DNA from: Comamonas koreensis
Lineage (GTDB): Bacteria > Pseudomonadota > Gammaproteobacteria > Burkholderiales > Burkholderiaceae_C
Assembly: GCF_021026195.1 (NCBI RefSeq)
Contig: NZ_JAJNCT010000005.1
Coordinates: 915,293 to 979,292 of the forward strand
DNA: 64,000 nt
Direction of reading: 5' to 3'
The notes below the pieces were generated by a model. The model made no database searches and was not told where the DNA came from. It saw nothing but the letters and a program-made list of their open reading frames with translations. The first letter of the stretch is position 1. Each line of letters begins with the position of its first letter. This document shows, piece after piece, positions 51,041 to 62,223 of the stretch. The translations under genes and the position numbers were made by a program.

Positions 51041-53449
51041 CTATTCTTCACCGCCAGGGCGGTGGGCGACCAGCACTTCGCGCTGGCCGCTGCCGGTCAA
51101 GGCGCTCACCAGGCCGGCGCGCTCCATCTCTTCGAGCAGGTTGGCCGAGCGGTTGTAGCCGATGCGCAGCTTGCGCTGCACGTAAGAGATGCTGGCCTTG
51201 CGGTCCTTGAGCACGATCTCGACCGCCTGGTCGTACATCGGGTCCTTCTCGCCACTGCCGCCGCCTTCGTCATCGCCGAAGCCCGAATCACCGTCGCCCG
51301 TGCCGCCTTCGAGCACGCCGTCGATATAGTCGGGCTCGCCCTGCTCCTTGAGGTAGCTGACCACGCGGTGCACCTCCTCATCGGACACAAAGGCGCCGTG
51401 CACCCGCACCGGGAAGCCCGTGCCGCTGGCCATGTAGAGCATGTCACCCATGCCCAGCAGCGCCTCGGCGCCCATCTGGTCCAGGATGGTGCGGCTGTCG
51501 ATCTTGGAGCCCACCGAGAACGCGATACGCGAGGGGATATTGGCCTTGATCAGGCCGGTGATCACATCGACGCTGGGGCGCTGCGTGGCCAGGATCAGGT
51601 GGATACCGGCGGCGCGCGCCTTTTGTGCCAGGCGCGCAATCAGCTCTTCGATCTTCTTGCCGACGACCATCATCAGGTCGGCCAGCTCGTCGATCACCAC
51701 GACGATATGCGGCAGGCGCTGCAAAGGTTCGGGCGACTCGGGCGTCAGGCTGAACGGGTTGGGGATGCTTTCCTCGCGTGCCTTGGCCTCGTCGATCTTG
51801 GTGTTGTAGCCCGCCAGGTTGCGCACGCCCAGCTTGCTCATCAGCTTGTAGCGGCGCTCCATCTCGGCCACGCACCAGTTCAGGCCATTGGCGGCCTGCT
51901 TCATGTCGGTCACCACCGGGCACAGAAGATGCGGAATGCCTTCATAGACCGACATTTCCAGCATCTTGGGGTCGATCATCATCAGCCGCACATCCTTGGC
52001 CTCGGCCTTGTAGAGCACGGACAGAATCATCGCATTGATACCCACCGACTTGCCCGAGCCGGTGGTACCGGCGACCAGCACATGCGGCATCTTGGCCAGG
52101 TCGGCCACCACGGGCTTGCCGATGATGTCCTTGCCCAGGCCCATGGTCAGCAGGCTCTTGGCGTCGTGGTATTCATGCGAGCCCAGGATTTCGGTCAGGC
52201 GGATGGTCTGGCGCTTGGCATTGGGCAGTTCCAGCGCCATATAGGTCTTGCCGGGGATGGTCTCCACCACGCGGATCGATACCAGGGACAGCGAACGCGC
52301 CAGGTCCTTGGCCAGGTTGACGATCTGCGAGCCCTTGACGCCGGTGGCTGGCTCGATCTCGTAGCGGGTGATCACCGGGCCGGGTGCGGCCTCGACCACA
52401 CGCACCTCGACGCCAAAGTCCTTGAGCTTTTTCTCGATCAGGCGGCTGGTCATCTCCAGGGTTTCGTAGGAGACGCTCTCCTGCGTCTTGGGCGCGGCAT
52501 CGAGCAGGTCCACCTGGGGCAGGCGGGTGTCGCGCAGCTCGTTGAACAGCGGTTTCTGCCGTTCCTTGACCACACGGGCGCTGGGCTGCGCCTGGGGCTT
52601 GAGCGGCTGGGCGATGTGCAGGCCCGCATCGGCGGCCGCGCTGCGCGGCGCAGCGGGCAGCATGCTGTCCAGGCCATCGCCGGTGGGTTCCATGCGCGAC
52701 GCCATTGGAGCGGGGGCTGCGCTGCTGACCTCGGCCTCACGCGCCTGCGCTGCCTTCTTGCCGACAGCCTTGTCGGCAGCGGCTTCGCGGCGCAGCATCA
52801 GCTTTTGCAACGTGCGCTCGATCCCGGCGCCCACCTTCTCGGCAATCTGGCCCCAGGAGAAACCCAGAATCCAGGACAGGCCCAGCAGCAGCAGCATGAC
52901 GCCGACAATGCCCGAGCCGGTAAAGCCCATCCAACGCTCGGCCAGCGGGCCCAGCAAAAAGCCCAGCACGCCGCCGGCAGCGCCGGGCAGGATGGGCTCA
53001 AAACGGTAGAGGCGCGACCACTCCAGCGCCGCACTGGCCAGCAGCAACACCACGAGGCCACCCCAGAACACCATGCGGCGCAGCCACAGCGGGCGCGGAT
53101 CATTGGGCGGAGCCTCGCCGGCGCGCAGCCAACGGGCCAGCGACGAGAACCAGGCCAGCACCGCAGCCACCACCAGCCACCAGACCGAGAAACCGACCAT
53201 GAAATAGCCGCCGTCAGACACGATGGCGCCCAGGCGCCCCATCCAGTTGCTGACGTCACCGGCGACCTGGGTGCCCGAGGTGGACCAGGCCGGGTCCTGG
53301 GGCGAGTAGCTGACCATGGCCGCGACGCAAAACGCCATCAGTAAAAAACTGACGATCAGCACCAGCTCGTGCCCAAAACGGCGAACCCCCATCACCAGCG
53401 AATGGCCGGTCTGGGGTGCTGTCTTTGATTTCTTTGATGAGTAAGCCAT
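51041..53449 (-). CDS. ftsK: DNA translocase FtsK
   Basis: The 802-residue protein has four membrane helices in the first 190 residues, a Pro/Ala-rich linker, and the RecA-type motor with Walker [11 protein letters not shown] near residue 463 and Walker [15 protein letters not shown]-terminal gamma winged helix ([36 protein letters not shown]) reads KOPS sequences. It pumps DNA at the septum and activates XerCD recombination. The linker is short, as in many betaproteobacterial FtsK proteins. It diverges from trxB. Confidence 0.96.
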   Translation of the reverse strand: MAYSSKKSKTAPQTGHSLVMGVRRFGHELVLIVSFLLMAFCVAAMVSYSPQDPAWSTSGTQVAGDVSNWMGRLGAIVSDGGYFMVGFSVWWLVVAAVLAWFSSLARWLRAGEAPPNDPRPLWLRRMVFWGGLVVLLLASAALEWSRLYRFEPILPGAAGGVLGFLLGPLAERWMGFTGSGIVGVMLLLLGLSWILGFSWGQIAEKVGAGIERTLQKLMLRREAAADKAVGKKAAQAREAEVSSAAPAPMASRMEPTGDGLDSMLPAAPRSAAADAGLHIAQPLKPQAQPSARVVKERQKPLFNELRDTRLPQVDLLDAAPKTQESVSYETLEMTSRLIEKKLKDFGVEVRVVEAAPGPVITRYEIEPATGVKGSQIVNLAKDLARSLSLVSIRVVETIPGKTYMALELPNAKRQTIRLTEILGSHEYHDAKSLLTMGLGKDIIGKPVVADLAKMPHVLVAGTTGSGKSVGINAMILSVLYKAEAKDVRLMMIDPKMLEMSVYEGIPHLLCPVVTDMKQAANGLNWCVAEMERRYKLMSKLGVRNLAGYNTKIDEAKAREESIPNPFSLTPESPEPLQRLPHIVVVIDELADLMMVVGKKIEELIARLAQKARAAGIHLILATQRPSVDVITGLIKANIPSRIAFSVGSKIDSRTILDQMGAEALLGMGDMLYMASGTGFPVRVHGAFVSDEEVHRVVSYLKEQGEPDYIDGVLEGGTGDGDSGFGDDEGGGSGEKDPMYDQAVEIVLKDRKASISYVQRKLRIGYNRSANLLEEMERAGLVSALTGSGQREVLVAHRPGGEE

Positions 53450-54915
<1,466 letters not shown>

Positions 54916-54932
54916 GCCGACCCGCGGTGGGG

Positions 54933-54962
54933 ATAGCCCGAATTTTGCTTTCGGGCTATAAT
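54933..54962 (+). promoter_or_regulatory. Hairpin with overlapping TATAAT ahead of rpmB
   Basis: The 10-bp stem ATAGCCCGAA/TTCGGGCTAT lies 17 nt after trxB. Its right arm runs into TATAAT at 54957-54962. There is no T run, so it is a poor terminator. TATAAT may be the -10 of the rpmB promoter, though no good -35 is visible. The rest of the 263-bp gap to rpmB shows nothing more. Confidence 0.35.
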
Positions 54963-55178
54963 CCTTGGCTTTGCTGCTTGCCGCCTTTTGCTATTTCGCA
55001 ATCCCCGGCGCGTGAACAGGAAACTACGGCAGGTTGATCCAGGGTCTTGCACCAGGGGCAGGCCTGCTGTGAACATGGGCTACCGCCACCCTTTGATTGG
55101 CGAGGTGAGGCTGCAAGCCGCGCTGCTTTTGACGAGGCAGACAGGGCAAGCAGCTGTTAAAACTTTCGGAGTGTCCTG

Positions 55179-55412
55179 ATGGCACGCGTTTGCGAAGTAA
55201 CGGGCAAGAAGCCCATGGTGGGAAACAACGTTTCCCACGCCAACAACAAAACCAAGCGCCGGTTCCTGCCGAACCTGCAATACCGCCGTTTCTGGGTGGA
55301 AACTGAAAACCGCTGGGTTCGCCTGCGTGTTTCCAGCGCCGCTCTGCGTCTGATCGACAAGAACGGTATTGATTCTGTGCTCGCAGACCTGCGCGCACGT
55401 GGCCAAGCTTAA
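55179..55412 (+). CDS. rpmB: 50S ribosomal protein L28
   Basis: The 77-residue protein is L28. [32 protein letters not shown] and [18 protein letters not shown] are the family signatures. TTTCGGAGTG precedes the ATG. It forms the common rpmB-rpmG pair, with 11 nt between the genes. Confidence 0.97.
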   Translation: MARVCEVTGKKPMVGNNVSHANNKTKRRFLPNLQYRRFWVETENRWVRLRVSSAALRLIDKNGIDSVLADLRARGQA

Positions 55413-55423
55413 GGAGTATCACC

Positions 55424-55594
55424 ATGGCATCCAAAGGCGGACGCGAAAAAATCAAGCTGGAATCGACAGCCGGCACCGGTCACTTCTACACGACCACCAA
55501 GAACAAGAAGACAATGCCTGAAAAGATGTTGATCACGAAGTTCGATCCCAAGGCTCGCAAGCATGTGGATTACAAGGAAGTGAAGCTGAAGTAA
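55424..55594 (+). CDS. rpmG: 50S ribosomal protein L33
   Basis: The 56-residue protein is L33. [20 protein letters not shown], then FYTTTKNKK and [18 protein letters not shown] are typical. AAGGAG lies 8 nt upstream of the ATG. It lacks the zinc-binding cysteine pairs, so it is of the C-minus type. Confidence 0.97.
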   Translation: MASKGGREKIKLESTAGTGHFYTTTKNKKTMPEKMLITKFDPKARKHVDYKEVKLK

Positions 55595-55635
55595 TCAGCC
55601 TGTAGGCCACCATTCACTTGGTGGCATGCAAACAC

Positions 55636-55669
55636 CACAAAGGACACCTCGGTGTCCTTTGTGTTTTTC
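55636..55669 (+). terminator. Terminator of rpmB-rpmG
   Basis: The 13-bp perfect stem CACAAAGGACACC/GGTGTCCTTTGTG has a 2-nt loop and is followed by TTTTTCT. Confidence 0.95.
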
Positions 55670-55701
55670 TGCGTCCGGTTTTTCGTTGACCGGAGCCCGC
55701 A

Positions 55702-57237
55702 TCAAGCCCTGGGCGGCAGGCCCAGCTGCGCATGCATCATGCGACCCAGGCTGCGGTAGGCCTCGTCCACCACCTCGGTAAACGGCATGCCGCAGCTCAA
55801 GCGCAAAAAGTGGTCGTAGTGACCGGTATTGCTGAACATATCGCCAGGCGCCACGCGGATGCCGATGGCCAGTGCCTCGTCGTAGAGGCGGCTCGACGAG
55901 ATCTGCTCGGGCAGTTCCAGCCAGATGCTCAGGCCGCCGGCCGGCAGGCTCAGGCGCGTGCCAATCGGAAAATAGCGCGCAACCGCCTGCGCAGCGGCCT
56001 GGCGTTGCACGCGCAGCTGCTGGCGCAGCCGCACCAGATGCCGCATGTAAGATGGCGACCCCACCGTGCGCGCACCCAGCAGCTGGGGCCAGACCGGCAG
56101 GTTGCGCGAACGTGCGAACTTGATCATCTGCACCCGCTCCTGCCAGCGCCCGGCATTCATCCAGCCCAGGCGCAAGCCCGGCGCATAGCTTTTGGACAGC
56201 GAGGAGCAATAGATCACCGAGCCGTCGGTGTCCCAGGCCTTGCAGGGCTTGAGCACCTCGTCGGATTCGACAAATTCGCGGTAGATATCGTCCTCGATCA
56301 GGGCCACCCGGTACTCACGGCACAGGGCCACCAGGCGTTTCTTGTGGCTGTCGGGCATCGTGGCGCCCTGGGGCATCTGCAAATGGGGCACCACCACGAC
56401 GGCCTTGAGGTTGGGATGGGTGCGCAAGGCCAGTTCCAGCGCCTCGATCGACATGCCGGTGTGCGGGCTTGACGGGATCTCCAGCGCCTGCAGCTTCTTG
56501 GCTTCGATGGCCTGCAGGATGCCGTAGAAGGTGGGCGATTCAATCGCCACCATATCGCCCGGCTGGGTCAGCGCATCCAGCGCCAGGTTCACCGCCTCGG
56601 AATTGCCAAAGGTGGCCGCAATGTCCATCGGCGCCAGGCGCACGCCAAAGCCCAGCGCATAGCGCGCCATCGAGGCCTGGAAATCCGGATGGGTGAACGG
56701 CGCCGAAGGCCCATGCACGAGGATCTGGGGCTGCTCGCGCAGCAAGGCCACCGCCAGCTGGTTGAGCAGTTTGGCGTCGAACAGCTCGGGCGCCGGCATG
56801 GCGCTGCCCAGGTCCACCTTCAGCGGCCCCTTGAGGCGTGCCTTGTTCAGGTACTCGGCCGCGCGCTCGCCAATGCCTTCAAAGCGGTGGTCCTGCATCG
56901 GGAAAGGGCCCAGCTGCTGGGGCTCGCGCGCGGCGGGCATCTGCAAGGCCGTATCACTGACGAAATAGCCTACGCGGGGCCGCGCCTCGATCAGGCCGCG
57001 CGATTCGAGCACGCGCAGCACCTGCAGCGCGGTGCTGTGGCTCACATGGTGCTGGCGCCGGATATCGCGCACCGAGGGCATGCGTGCGCCCACGCCCAAA
57101 GTCTGCTGGGCAATGGCCTGCTCAAAATGCGCCGCAATGCGCTCGTACAGAAAGGCATCGTCCGCGGGCGGGCTGTCCGCCGCGTCCGCCACGAGGCTTT
57201 CGGGGATGTCACACAGACTTTCTTCTAACAGCGGCAC
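55702..57237 (-). CDS. MocR-type GntR/aminotransferase-like transcriptional regulator
   Basis: The 511-residue protein joins a GntR winged helix (LYERIAAHFEQAIAQQTLGVGARMPSVRDIRRQHHVSHSTALQVL) to an aminotransferase-class I domain. The expected PLP lysine lies in SSLSKSYAPGLRLGW, near residue 348. MocR regulators sense pyridoxal phosphate or amino compounds. I chose GTG 57237, which has AGGAG 7 nt upstream; a TTG 21 codons earlier lacks such a site. The upstream region carries four copies of CAGAACAG. It diverges from a small hypothetical gene. Confidence 0.92.
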   Translation of the reverse strand: MPLLEESLCDIPESLVADAADSPPADDAFLYERIAAHFEQAIAQQTLGVGARMPSVRDIRRQHHVSHSTALQVLRVLESRGLIEARPRVGYFVSDTALQMPAAREPQQLGPFPMQDHRFEGIGERAAEYLNKARLKGPLKVDLGSAMPAPELFDAKLLNQLAVALLREQPQILVHGPSAPFTHPDFQASMARYALGFGVRLAPMDIAATFGNSEAVNLALDALTQPGDMVAIESPTFYGILQAIEAKKLQALEIPSSPHTGMSIEALELALRTHPNLKAVVVVPHLQMPQGATMPDSHKKRLVALCREYRVALIEDDIYREFVESDEVLKPCKAWDTDGSVIYCSSLSKSYAPGLRLGWMNAGRWQERVQMIKFARSRNLPVWPQLLGARTVGSPSYMRHLVRLRQQLRVQRQAAAQAVARYFPIGTRLSLPAGGLSIWLELPEQISSSRLYDEALAIGIRVAPGDMFSNTGHYDHFLRLSCGMPFTEVVDEAYRSLGRMMHAQLGLPPRA

Positions 57238-57346
57238 AGCAGGACTCCTGGTTCTGGAAACCTGTCCATCGCCTGGTGGCGGTGCCACCGCAGTGGCCAA
57301 GACGAGGTTTCCCTAAGCAGCGCTATGGTCTCAGGTTCAACCCTGA

Positions 57347-57476
57347 CAGAACAGATACAGAAACTGCGATTTTGAACCAGAACAGCTGCTTTGTGCTTGC
57401 GCTGTTCTGCCCGACCCTGGCCGCGACTGTGTCTGTTGCGTTGGGCGGCGTTTTTTTACGCTAGAGCCCTGTTCTG
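57347..57476. promoter_or_regulatory. Four-copy CAGAACAG site, candidate MocR operators
   Basis: The 8-bp site occurs as CAGAACAG at 57347-57354 and 57378-57385, and inverted as CTGTTCTG at 57402-57409 and 57469-57476. All lie between the MocR gene and the small hypothetical gene. The middle pair forms a dyad with a 16-bp spacer. Repeated short sites are typical of MocR binding regions. Confidence 0.6.
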
Positions 57477-57498
57477 AAACGCTCAGGAAAGCGCAAAA

Positions 57499-57891
57499 AT
57501 GACCACCTCCAGCACCACCGCCCGCCTCGCCACCGCCCTGCCAGGTACAGCCGCCATCCAGGCCCAGGCTAGCGCCCCGGCGCAGCCCGGCAGCCACAGC
57601 AGCAGCCTGGCCTTGCGTGCAGGCCAGGGCCAATGGTTGTATCTGGAAGCGGGCAGCAGCCTGTACTGCCGTGCCGGGCAGCTGCAGATCAGCTCGCCCT
57701 GGCACAGCGCGCTGCGCCTGGTGGCGGAGGAGGCCCCGCACTGCAATGGCGCGCATGCAGGCTGGTACTGGCTGCAAGCAGAAGGCCTGCAGCCCGCCCA
57801 ATTGCTGGTGCAGGTGCAGGCCTATGCGGGCTGGCGTGCCGGTTGGCGCAGTGTGGCCAACTGGCTGGGCCTGCTGGGCTGGAAAGACTGA
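57499..57891 (+). CDS. Small hypothetical protein, possibly DUF2917-like
   Basis: The 130-residue product has no family I can assign firmly. The central part, LYLEAGSSLYCRAGQLQISSP...LQAEGLQPAQLLVQVQA, has short alternating strands that recall DUF2917 proteins (small cupin-like sheets), but this is a weak resemblance. There is no signal peptide. It diverges from the MocR gene across a region with four regulator-type sites, so it may be the regulated target. Confidence in the gene is moderate, because it is short and GC-rich. Confidence 0.6.
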   Translation: MTTSSTTARLATALPGTAAIQAQASAPAQPGSHSSSLALRAGQGQWLYLEAGSSLYCRAGQLQISSPWHSALRLVAEEAPHCNGAHAGWYWLQAEGLQPAQLLVQVQAYAGWRAGWRSVANWLGLLGWKD

Positions 57892-57892
57892 G

Positions 57893-59164
57893 TTACTTGC
57901 GCTGCCAGACGGCGGCAAAGAAACCATCGGTCTGGTGCAGGTGGGGCCAGAGGCGCAGGTACAAGCTGCCGCTGTCGCCACCGCTGCAGAGGCTGGCGGC
58001 TTGCTCGACCTTCAGGCCTGCCAGCAGCTCGCCGGCGTCCAGCGGCACAAAGTCCGGGTGGGCGGCGCCAAAGGCTTCGGCAATCGCCTCGTTCTCGGCA
58101 GGCAGGATGCTGCAGGTGGCATAGACCAGGCGGCCACCGGATTTCACCATGCGGGCGCTGCTGGCCAGAATGGCGGTCTGCTTGGCCGTCAGTTCCTCAA
58201 TCGCCTTGGGGCTCTGGCGCCATTTCAGATCGGGATTGCGGCGCAGGGTGCCCAGACCCGAGCAGGGGGCATCGACCAGCACACGGTCCATCTTGCCGGC
58301 CAGGCGCTTGACCCGCTCATCGCGCTCATGCGCAATCGCAGCCGGATGCACGTTGGACAGGCCCGAGCGGGCCAGGCGCGGTTTGAGCGCCTCCAGGCGG
58401 TGGGCCGACACATCAAAAGCGTACAGACGCCCGGTGCTGCGCATCGTGGCGCCAATGGCCAGGGTCTTGCCACCAGCGCCGGCGCAGAAGTCGGTCACCA
58501 TCTCGCCGCGCTTGGCATCCAGCAACAAGGCCAGCAGCTGCGAGCCCTCGTCCTGCACTTCAACACGGCCTTTGACAAAAGCGTCCAGGCGCGACAGCGC
58601 AGGCTTGTCCGCCACGCGCAGGCCCCAGGGCGAGTACGGGGTGGGCTCGGCCTGGATGCCCGCCTGCTTGAGTTCTTTTTGCAGCTCGCTGCGCTTGGTC
58701 AGCAAGGCATTGGCGCGCAGATCCAGCGGTGCCATCTCCAGCATGCTGGCGGCCAGCTGCTCGAACTGCTCACCCACCTGGGCTTGCAAAGGCTCCACTA
58801 GCCACTCGGGCAGGTTGTGGCGGTGCTGGGGCATGAGGCTGTCCGGCGCAATCGCGTCGCAGTCATCCAGCCATTGCACTTCCTGGTCGCTGAGCGCGCT
58901 TTTGACAAAGCTGCGCGGGCCGGCAAAGCCCAGAATGGCCAGGCGGCGCTCGCGCGCGCCGCTGCCCGAGCGTGCCAACGATTCAAACAGCGTTTTCTTG
59001 CGCAGCACGGTGTAAACCGTTTCTGCCAGGGTGCCACGCTCGCGCGGCCCCAGGTTGCGGTGTTCACGGAAATAACGCGACACCACGGCGTCGGCCGGGT
59101 GTTCAAAAGTAAGGGCCTGCGCAACCAGCTCGGCGCAGGCATCTAAAAGGGCTTTGGGATGCAT
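57893..59164 (-). CDS. RsmB/NOP-family rRNA cytosine-C5 methyltransferase
   Basis: The 423-residue protein is a class I AdoMet RNA m5C methyltransferase. AdoMet motif I is DFCAGAGGKTLAIGA, motif IV DAPCSGLGTLRRNPDLKW contains the release Cys, and motif VI VYATCSILPAENE contains the catalytic Cys. An N-terminal NusB-like helical region precedes the fold. It resembles RsmB but may be a paralogue with a different target. ATG 59164 was chosen over a longer frame. Confidence 0.92.
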   Translation of the reverse strand: MHPKALLDACAELVAQALTFEHPADAVVSRYFREHRNLGPRERGTLAETVYTVLRKKTLFESLARSGSGARERRLAILGFAGPRSFVKSALSDQEVQWLDDCDAIAPDSLMPQHRHNLPEWLVEPLQAQVGEQFEQLAASMLEMAPLDLRANALLTKRSELQKELKQAGIQAEPTPYSPWGLRVADKPALSRLDAFVKGRVEVQDEGSQLLALLLDAKRGEMVTDFCAGAGGKTLAIGATMRSTGRLYAFDVSAHRLEALKPRLARSGLSNVHPAAIAHERDERVKRLAGKMDRVLVDAPCSGLGTLRRNPDLKWRQSPKAIEELTAKQTAILASSARMVKSGGRLVYATCSILPAENEAIAEAFGAAHPDFVPLDAGELLAGLKVEQAASLCSGGDSGSLYLRLWPHLHQTDGFFAAVWQRK

Positions 59165-59222
59165 AGCCGCTATTGTCCCATTGCGCCAGTATCCGGGCAC
59201 CAGGCCCGGCTTAGAAGCTGTT

Positions 59223-61175
59223 CTAGGTGCCGGCACCGCTGCGCGCGCCAGCGGGCTGCTCCGCGCGGTCATGGACCAGGCCCCAGGGCATGGCCGCCAG
59301 CTGCCTCAGGCCTGTAGGGCCCAGCGCATCGACATGGGTGATCCACAGCGGCATCAGCTTGCACAGCAGCAGCTCGCGCTCCAGGTAGCCGCGCCACTGC
59401 AGCTCCAGGCGCTTGTTGTCCTGGTAGTGCACGCCGGGCCGGTCGAGCACCAGCACCAGCGCATAGGCATCGGGCATGCTGCGCAAGGGCCGCGCCAGCA
59501 GCCAGGCCCGGCGCAAGCGCGGGCAGTGCTGCAAGTGGATCTGCAAGCTGGCCAGCTCGGAGGCCCAGAGCGGATGCGGCAGCGCGGTGCAGGCGCGCGC
59601 GCCCAGCAGGCTGCCCAGCGCCAGGCGCTCATCGTGCAAGGCCTGCAGCTGCGTGCGGGCCAGTGCCTCGCGCTCGCGCCAGTCACTGCGCAGCTGGCGT
59701 ACCGAGGCTTCGTCAAAATCCTCGTCTTCCAGCACATCGAGCACGCCCATGGCCAGCCGGCACCAGGCCGCGCCCATGGCCGGCAGCTGTGCAAAGGCCT
59801 GTGCCAGGTACTGCAGTTGTGCCTCCCAGTCCATGCCCATGTGCAGGCTGGCGCAGGCAGCCAGCGCGCGGGCATTGCCGGGCTCCAGCTCCAGCGCGCG
59901 CTGGTAGATGGGCAAGGGGGCATCGTGGTGCTGCAAGGCCGTGCTCTGCAATTGCCAGCCCAGCTCCACCAGCTGGTCGGCATCGAGGTAGGGCTCGCGC
60001 GGCATCAGCGCAGCCACGCGTGCGGCCGAGGCGCTCAGGATCTTGCGGTAGGCCAGCCAGTCATGGCCATGGCGTACACACCAGCGCTGGTCGAGCAGCT
60101 CGATCCAGCGCTCCGAGCGCTTGCCCAGCCAGGCCAGGCAGTTGCTGCTGGACATCGGCGTGAGGCCGGGAGGTACATCCAGGCCCCGCAGGCGCTCGCG
60201 CAGGCTGGGGAACGTGTCCTGGTAGCTGGCGGGCGCATGGTATTCCTGTTTCCAGCCCTGGTAGACCCAGTTGACATCCATGCGGTGGTTCATCACACCC
60301 GCCATCAGGCTGAAGGGCCCCATCGGCGAGGCCAGCTCACGCGCGCGCAGCCAGTGCATGGTCCAGAACTGCTCGCGGAACCAGCGCCCTCGCACCGCTA
60401 CTTCGGACAGTGCCTCGCCCATCAGCGGTTTGCTGACCCAGCGGGCCGCCATGCGGTCGGCCACCGTCTCGTCCTGCCGCGCCACGACAAAGCTGGCCGC
60501 CCACCAACGCGGCAAGTACCAGCGCATAAAGCGTTCATTGGCCCAGCCCAGCCGCGTCATCTGGCGCGCATCGGCCAGCCGCTCATGCAAGCTTTGCAGG
60601 CGGCGGCGGGCGCGGTAGACCGCCGCCTGCAGCCATCCCTGGTGGCGGCGCAGATGGCTGTATTCCTGCGCAATCATCGCCACCAGGCGGGGCCGGTCAA
60701 TTGCCATCGCCAGCGGCAGGCCCAGCAGCAGGTGGTAGCGTGCCGGCAGCAGCCCGCCCAGCCGCATCTGCTGCGCTATGCGCAGGCCGTAGTCTTCAGT
60801 GATCACTAAATGCGAGATGCGGGGCCCGCGCAGCTTCTGGCGCACGCGCTCCAGTGCCTCAAACAGGCGCGGGCATTCAGCGGCGGGCACGGCGATGCCC
60901 TCGGGGACGACCCAGTCGGAACGGGTCAGGCGCAGCACACTGATCAGCAGCGCCATACCCGCGAAAAAACCAAAGATCTGCAGGCCGTAAAAGCCCTGGT
61001 AGACATAGGACAGTACTGACCAGGCCAGCAAGGCCAGGCCCAGCAGCAGACCGCCCCAGATCCACAGCCCTGCCAGCAAGGTCATGCCCAGGACATGGCG
61101 GTCAAATCTGGCCGGGTCGTCCGCAGCGGCCTGCGTGTAGGCATCGACCCGCTGCACAAAATCGATCTGCTCCAC
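59223..61175 (-). CDS. M48-like membrane protein with degenerate zinc site
   Basis: The 650-residue product has hydrophobic segments near residues 30-50 and 60-80, then a region resembling M48 peptidases. The HExxH position reads QEYSH (MIAQEYSHLRRH near residue 169), and the third-ligand region DETVADRMA is kept. The substitution of the first His by Gln (codon CAG) should impair zinc binding. The C-terminal half contains TPR-like helical stretches such as ALELEPGNARALAACASLH. Similar proteins in Burkholderiales are called M48 peptidases, but I doubt activity. It lies 58 bp after the RsmB-like gene, on the same strand. Confidence 0.8.
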   Translation of the reverse strand: MEQIDFVQRVDAYTQAAADDPARFDRHVLGMTLLAGLWIWGGLLLGLALLAWSVLSYVYQGFYGLQIFGFFAGMALLISVLRLTRSDWVVPEGIAVPAAECPRLFEALERVRQKLRGPRISHLVITEDYGLRIAQQMRLGGLLPARYHLLLGLPLAMAIDRPRLVAMIAQEYSHLRRHQGWLQAAVYRARRRLQSLHERLADARQMTRLGWANERFMRWYLPRWWAASFVVARQDETVADRMAARWVSKPLMGEALSEVAVRGRWFREQFWTMHWLRARELASPMGPFSLMAGVMNHRMDVNWVYQGWKQEYHAPASYQDTFPSLRERLRGLDVPPGLTPMSSSNCLAWLGKRSERWIELLDQRWCVRHGHDWLAYRKILSASAARVAALMPREPYLDADQLVELGWQLQSTALQHHDAPLPIYQRALELEPGNARALAACASLHMGMDWEAQLQYLAQAFAQLPAMGAAWCRLAMGVLDVLEDEDFDEASVRQLRSDWREREALARTQLQALHDERLALGSLLGARACTALPHPLWASELASLQIHLQHCPRLRRAWLLARPLRSMPDAYALVLVLDRPGVHYQDNKRLELQWRGYLERELLLCKLMPLWITHVDALGPTGLRQLAAMPWGLVHDRAEQPAGARSGAGT

Positions 61176-61244
61176 CCCACCCTCCGAATAAGTTCTTGCC
61201 CAGCGATGCCATTCGGTCTGCTAGGCTTGTTTATTTTTCGGATT

Positions 61245-61505
61245 ATGGAACAGCACCCTATGCCAGCACCAGCTATTTCGCCCGGGCTCTACCGCCACTA
61301 CAAGGGCCGGCTCTACCAAGTCTGGCAGCTGGCGCAGCACAGCGAGACGCGAGAATGGCTGGTTGTCTACCAAGCCCTATATGGCGATTACGGCTGGTGG
61401 GTGCGGCCAGCGGCCATGTTCAGCGAGGATGTGGAAATCAACGGCCAGCGCCAGCCCCGGTTTGCGGCTTATACGCCACAGACCGACACACCTGACCCGG
61501 TTTGA
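61245..61505 (+). CDS. DUF1653-domain protein
   Basis: The 86-residue cytoplasmic protein matches DUF1653, a small domain of unknown function. GLYRHYKGRLYQVWQLAQHSETRE, then VVYQALYGDYGWWVRP and MFSEDV, are the conserved blocks. The ATG at 61245 is preferred; another in-frame ATG lies 5 codons downstream. It converges on purN with a 16-nt gap. Confidence 0.9.
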   Translation: MEQHPMPAPAISPGLYRHYKGRLYQVWQLAQHSETREWLVVYQALYGDYGWWVRPAAMFSEDVEINGQRQPRFAAYTPQTDTPDPV

Positions 61506-61521
61506 CAAAGCGGGTTGGTGC

Positions 61522-62103
61522 TCAGCACGCCTGCAGCAGCGAGCGCACCGCCTTGGGGTAGATCTGGTGCTCCTGCACCAGCACGCGCGCGGCCAGCAGT
61601 TCGGCCGTATCGCCCGGCAAAATGGGCACCAGGCCCTGCTCCAGAATGGGACCGGCATCCAGATCGGCCGTCACCTGGTGCACCGAGCAGCCAGCAAATT
61701 TGCAACCCGCATCAATCGCGCGCTGGTGGGTGTGCAGCCCGGCAAAGGCCGGCAGCAGAGAGGGATGGATATTGATGAGCCGGCCGCTGTAGTGCGCAAC
61801 AAAGCCAGGGGTCAGAATGCGCATGAAACCGGCCAACACCACCAGCGAAGGCGCGTGGGCGTCGATGCACTGCATCAGCGCTGCATCAAAGCTTTCGCGG
61901 CTGTCATAGGCCTTGTGGTCCACCACGGCAGTGGCAATGCCCTGCTCTTGGGCAAACTGCAGGCCGCCGGCCTGGGCCTTGTTGCTGACGACCGCTGCCA
62001 CCCTCGCCCCCAAGGTCTCCTGCCAGCGCTCTTGCTGCGCGGTTCGCACGATGGCCGCCATGTTGGAGCCGCTGCCGGAGATCAGGATGACGATGTTTTT
62101 CAT
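61522..62103 (-). CDS. purN: Phosphoribosylglycinamide formyltransferase
   Basis: The 193-residue protein is the folate-dependent GAR transformylase of purine synthesis. The N-terminal VILISGSGSNMAAI binds phosphate, and the catalytic region reads LAGFMRILTPGFV then INIHPSLLPAFAGLHTHQRAIDAG (Asn/His), with VTADLDAGPIL (Asp) following. ATG 62103 gives the standard length. It diverges from the TPR-methyltransferase gene. Confidence 0.96.
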   Translation of the reverse strand: MKNIVILISGSGSNMAAIVRTAQQERWQETLGARVAAVVSNKAQAGGLQFAQEQGIATAVVDHKAYDSRESFDAALMQCIDAHAPSLVVLAGFMRILTPGFVAHYSGRLINIHPSLLPAFAGLHTHQRAIDAGCKFAGCSVHQVTADLDAGPILEQGLVPILPGDTAELLAARVLVQEHQIYPKAVRSLLQAC

Positions 62104-62223
62104 GGAGGCGGCATTATCGCAGGGTGCAGAACGTCCCGAAACACGTTGCACCGTCAAATGGCGGATAATCAAAGGCTTTACTGAATTCACAGCCACGTTT
62201 ACGGGCTCGCCCGCAGTTACTCC

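Noticed and set aside
50474..53344. A 956-codon open frame on the plus strand opposite ftsK
   Set aside because: It is the antisense shadow of a well-supported gene in GC-rich DNA, with His/Gln/Ala/Leu-rich composition and no family features.
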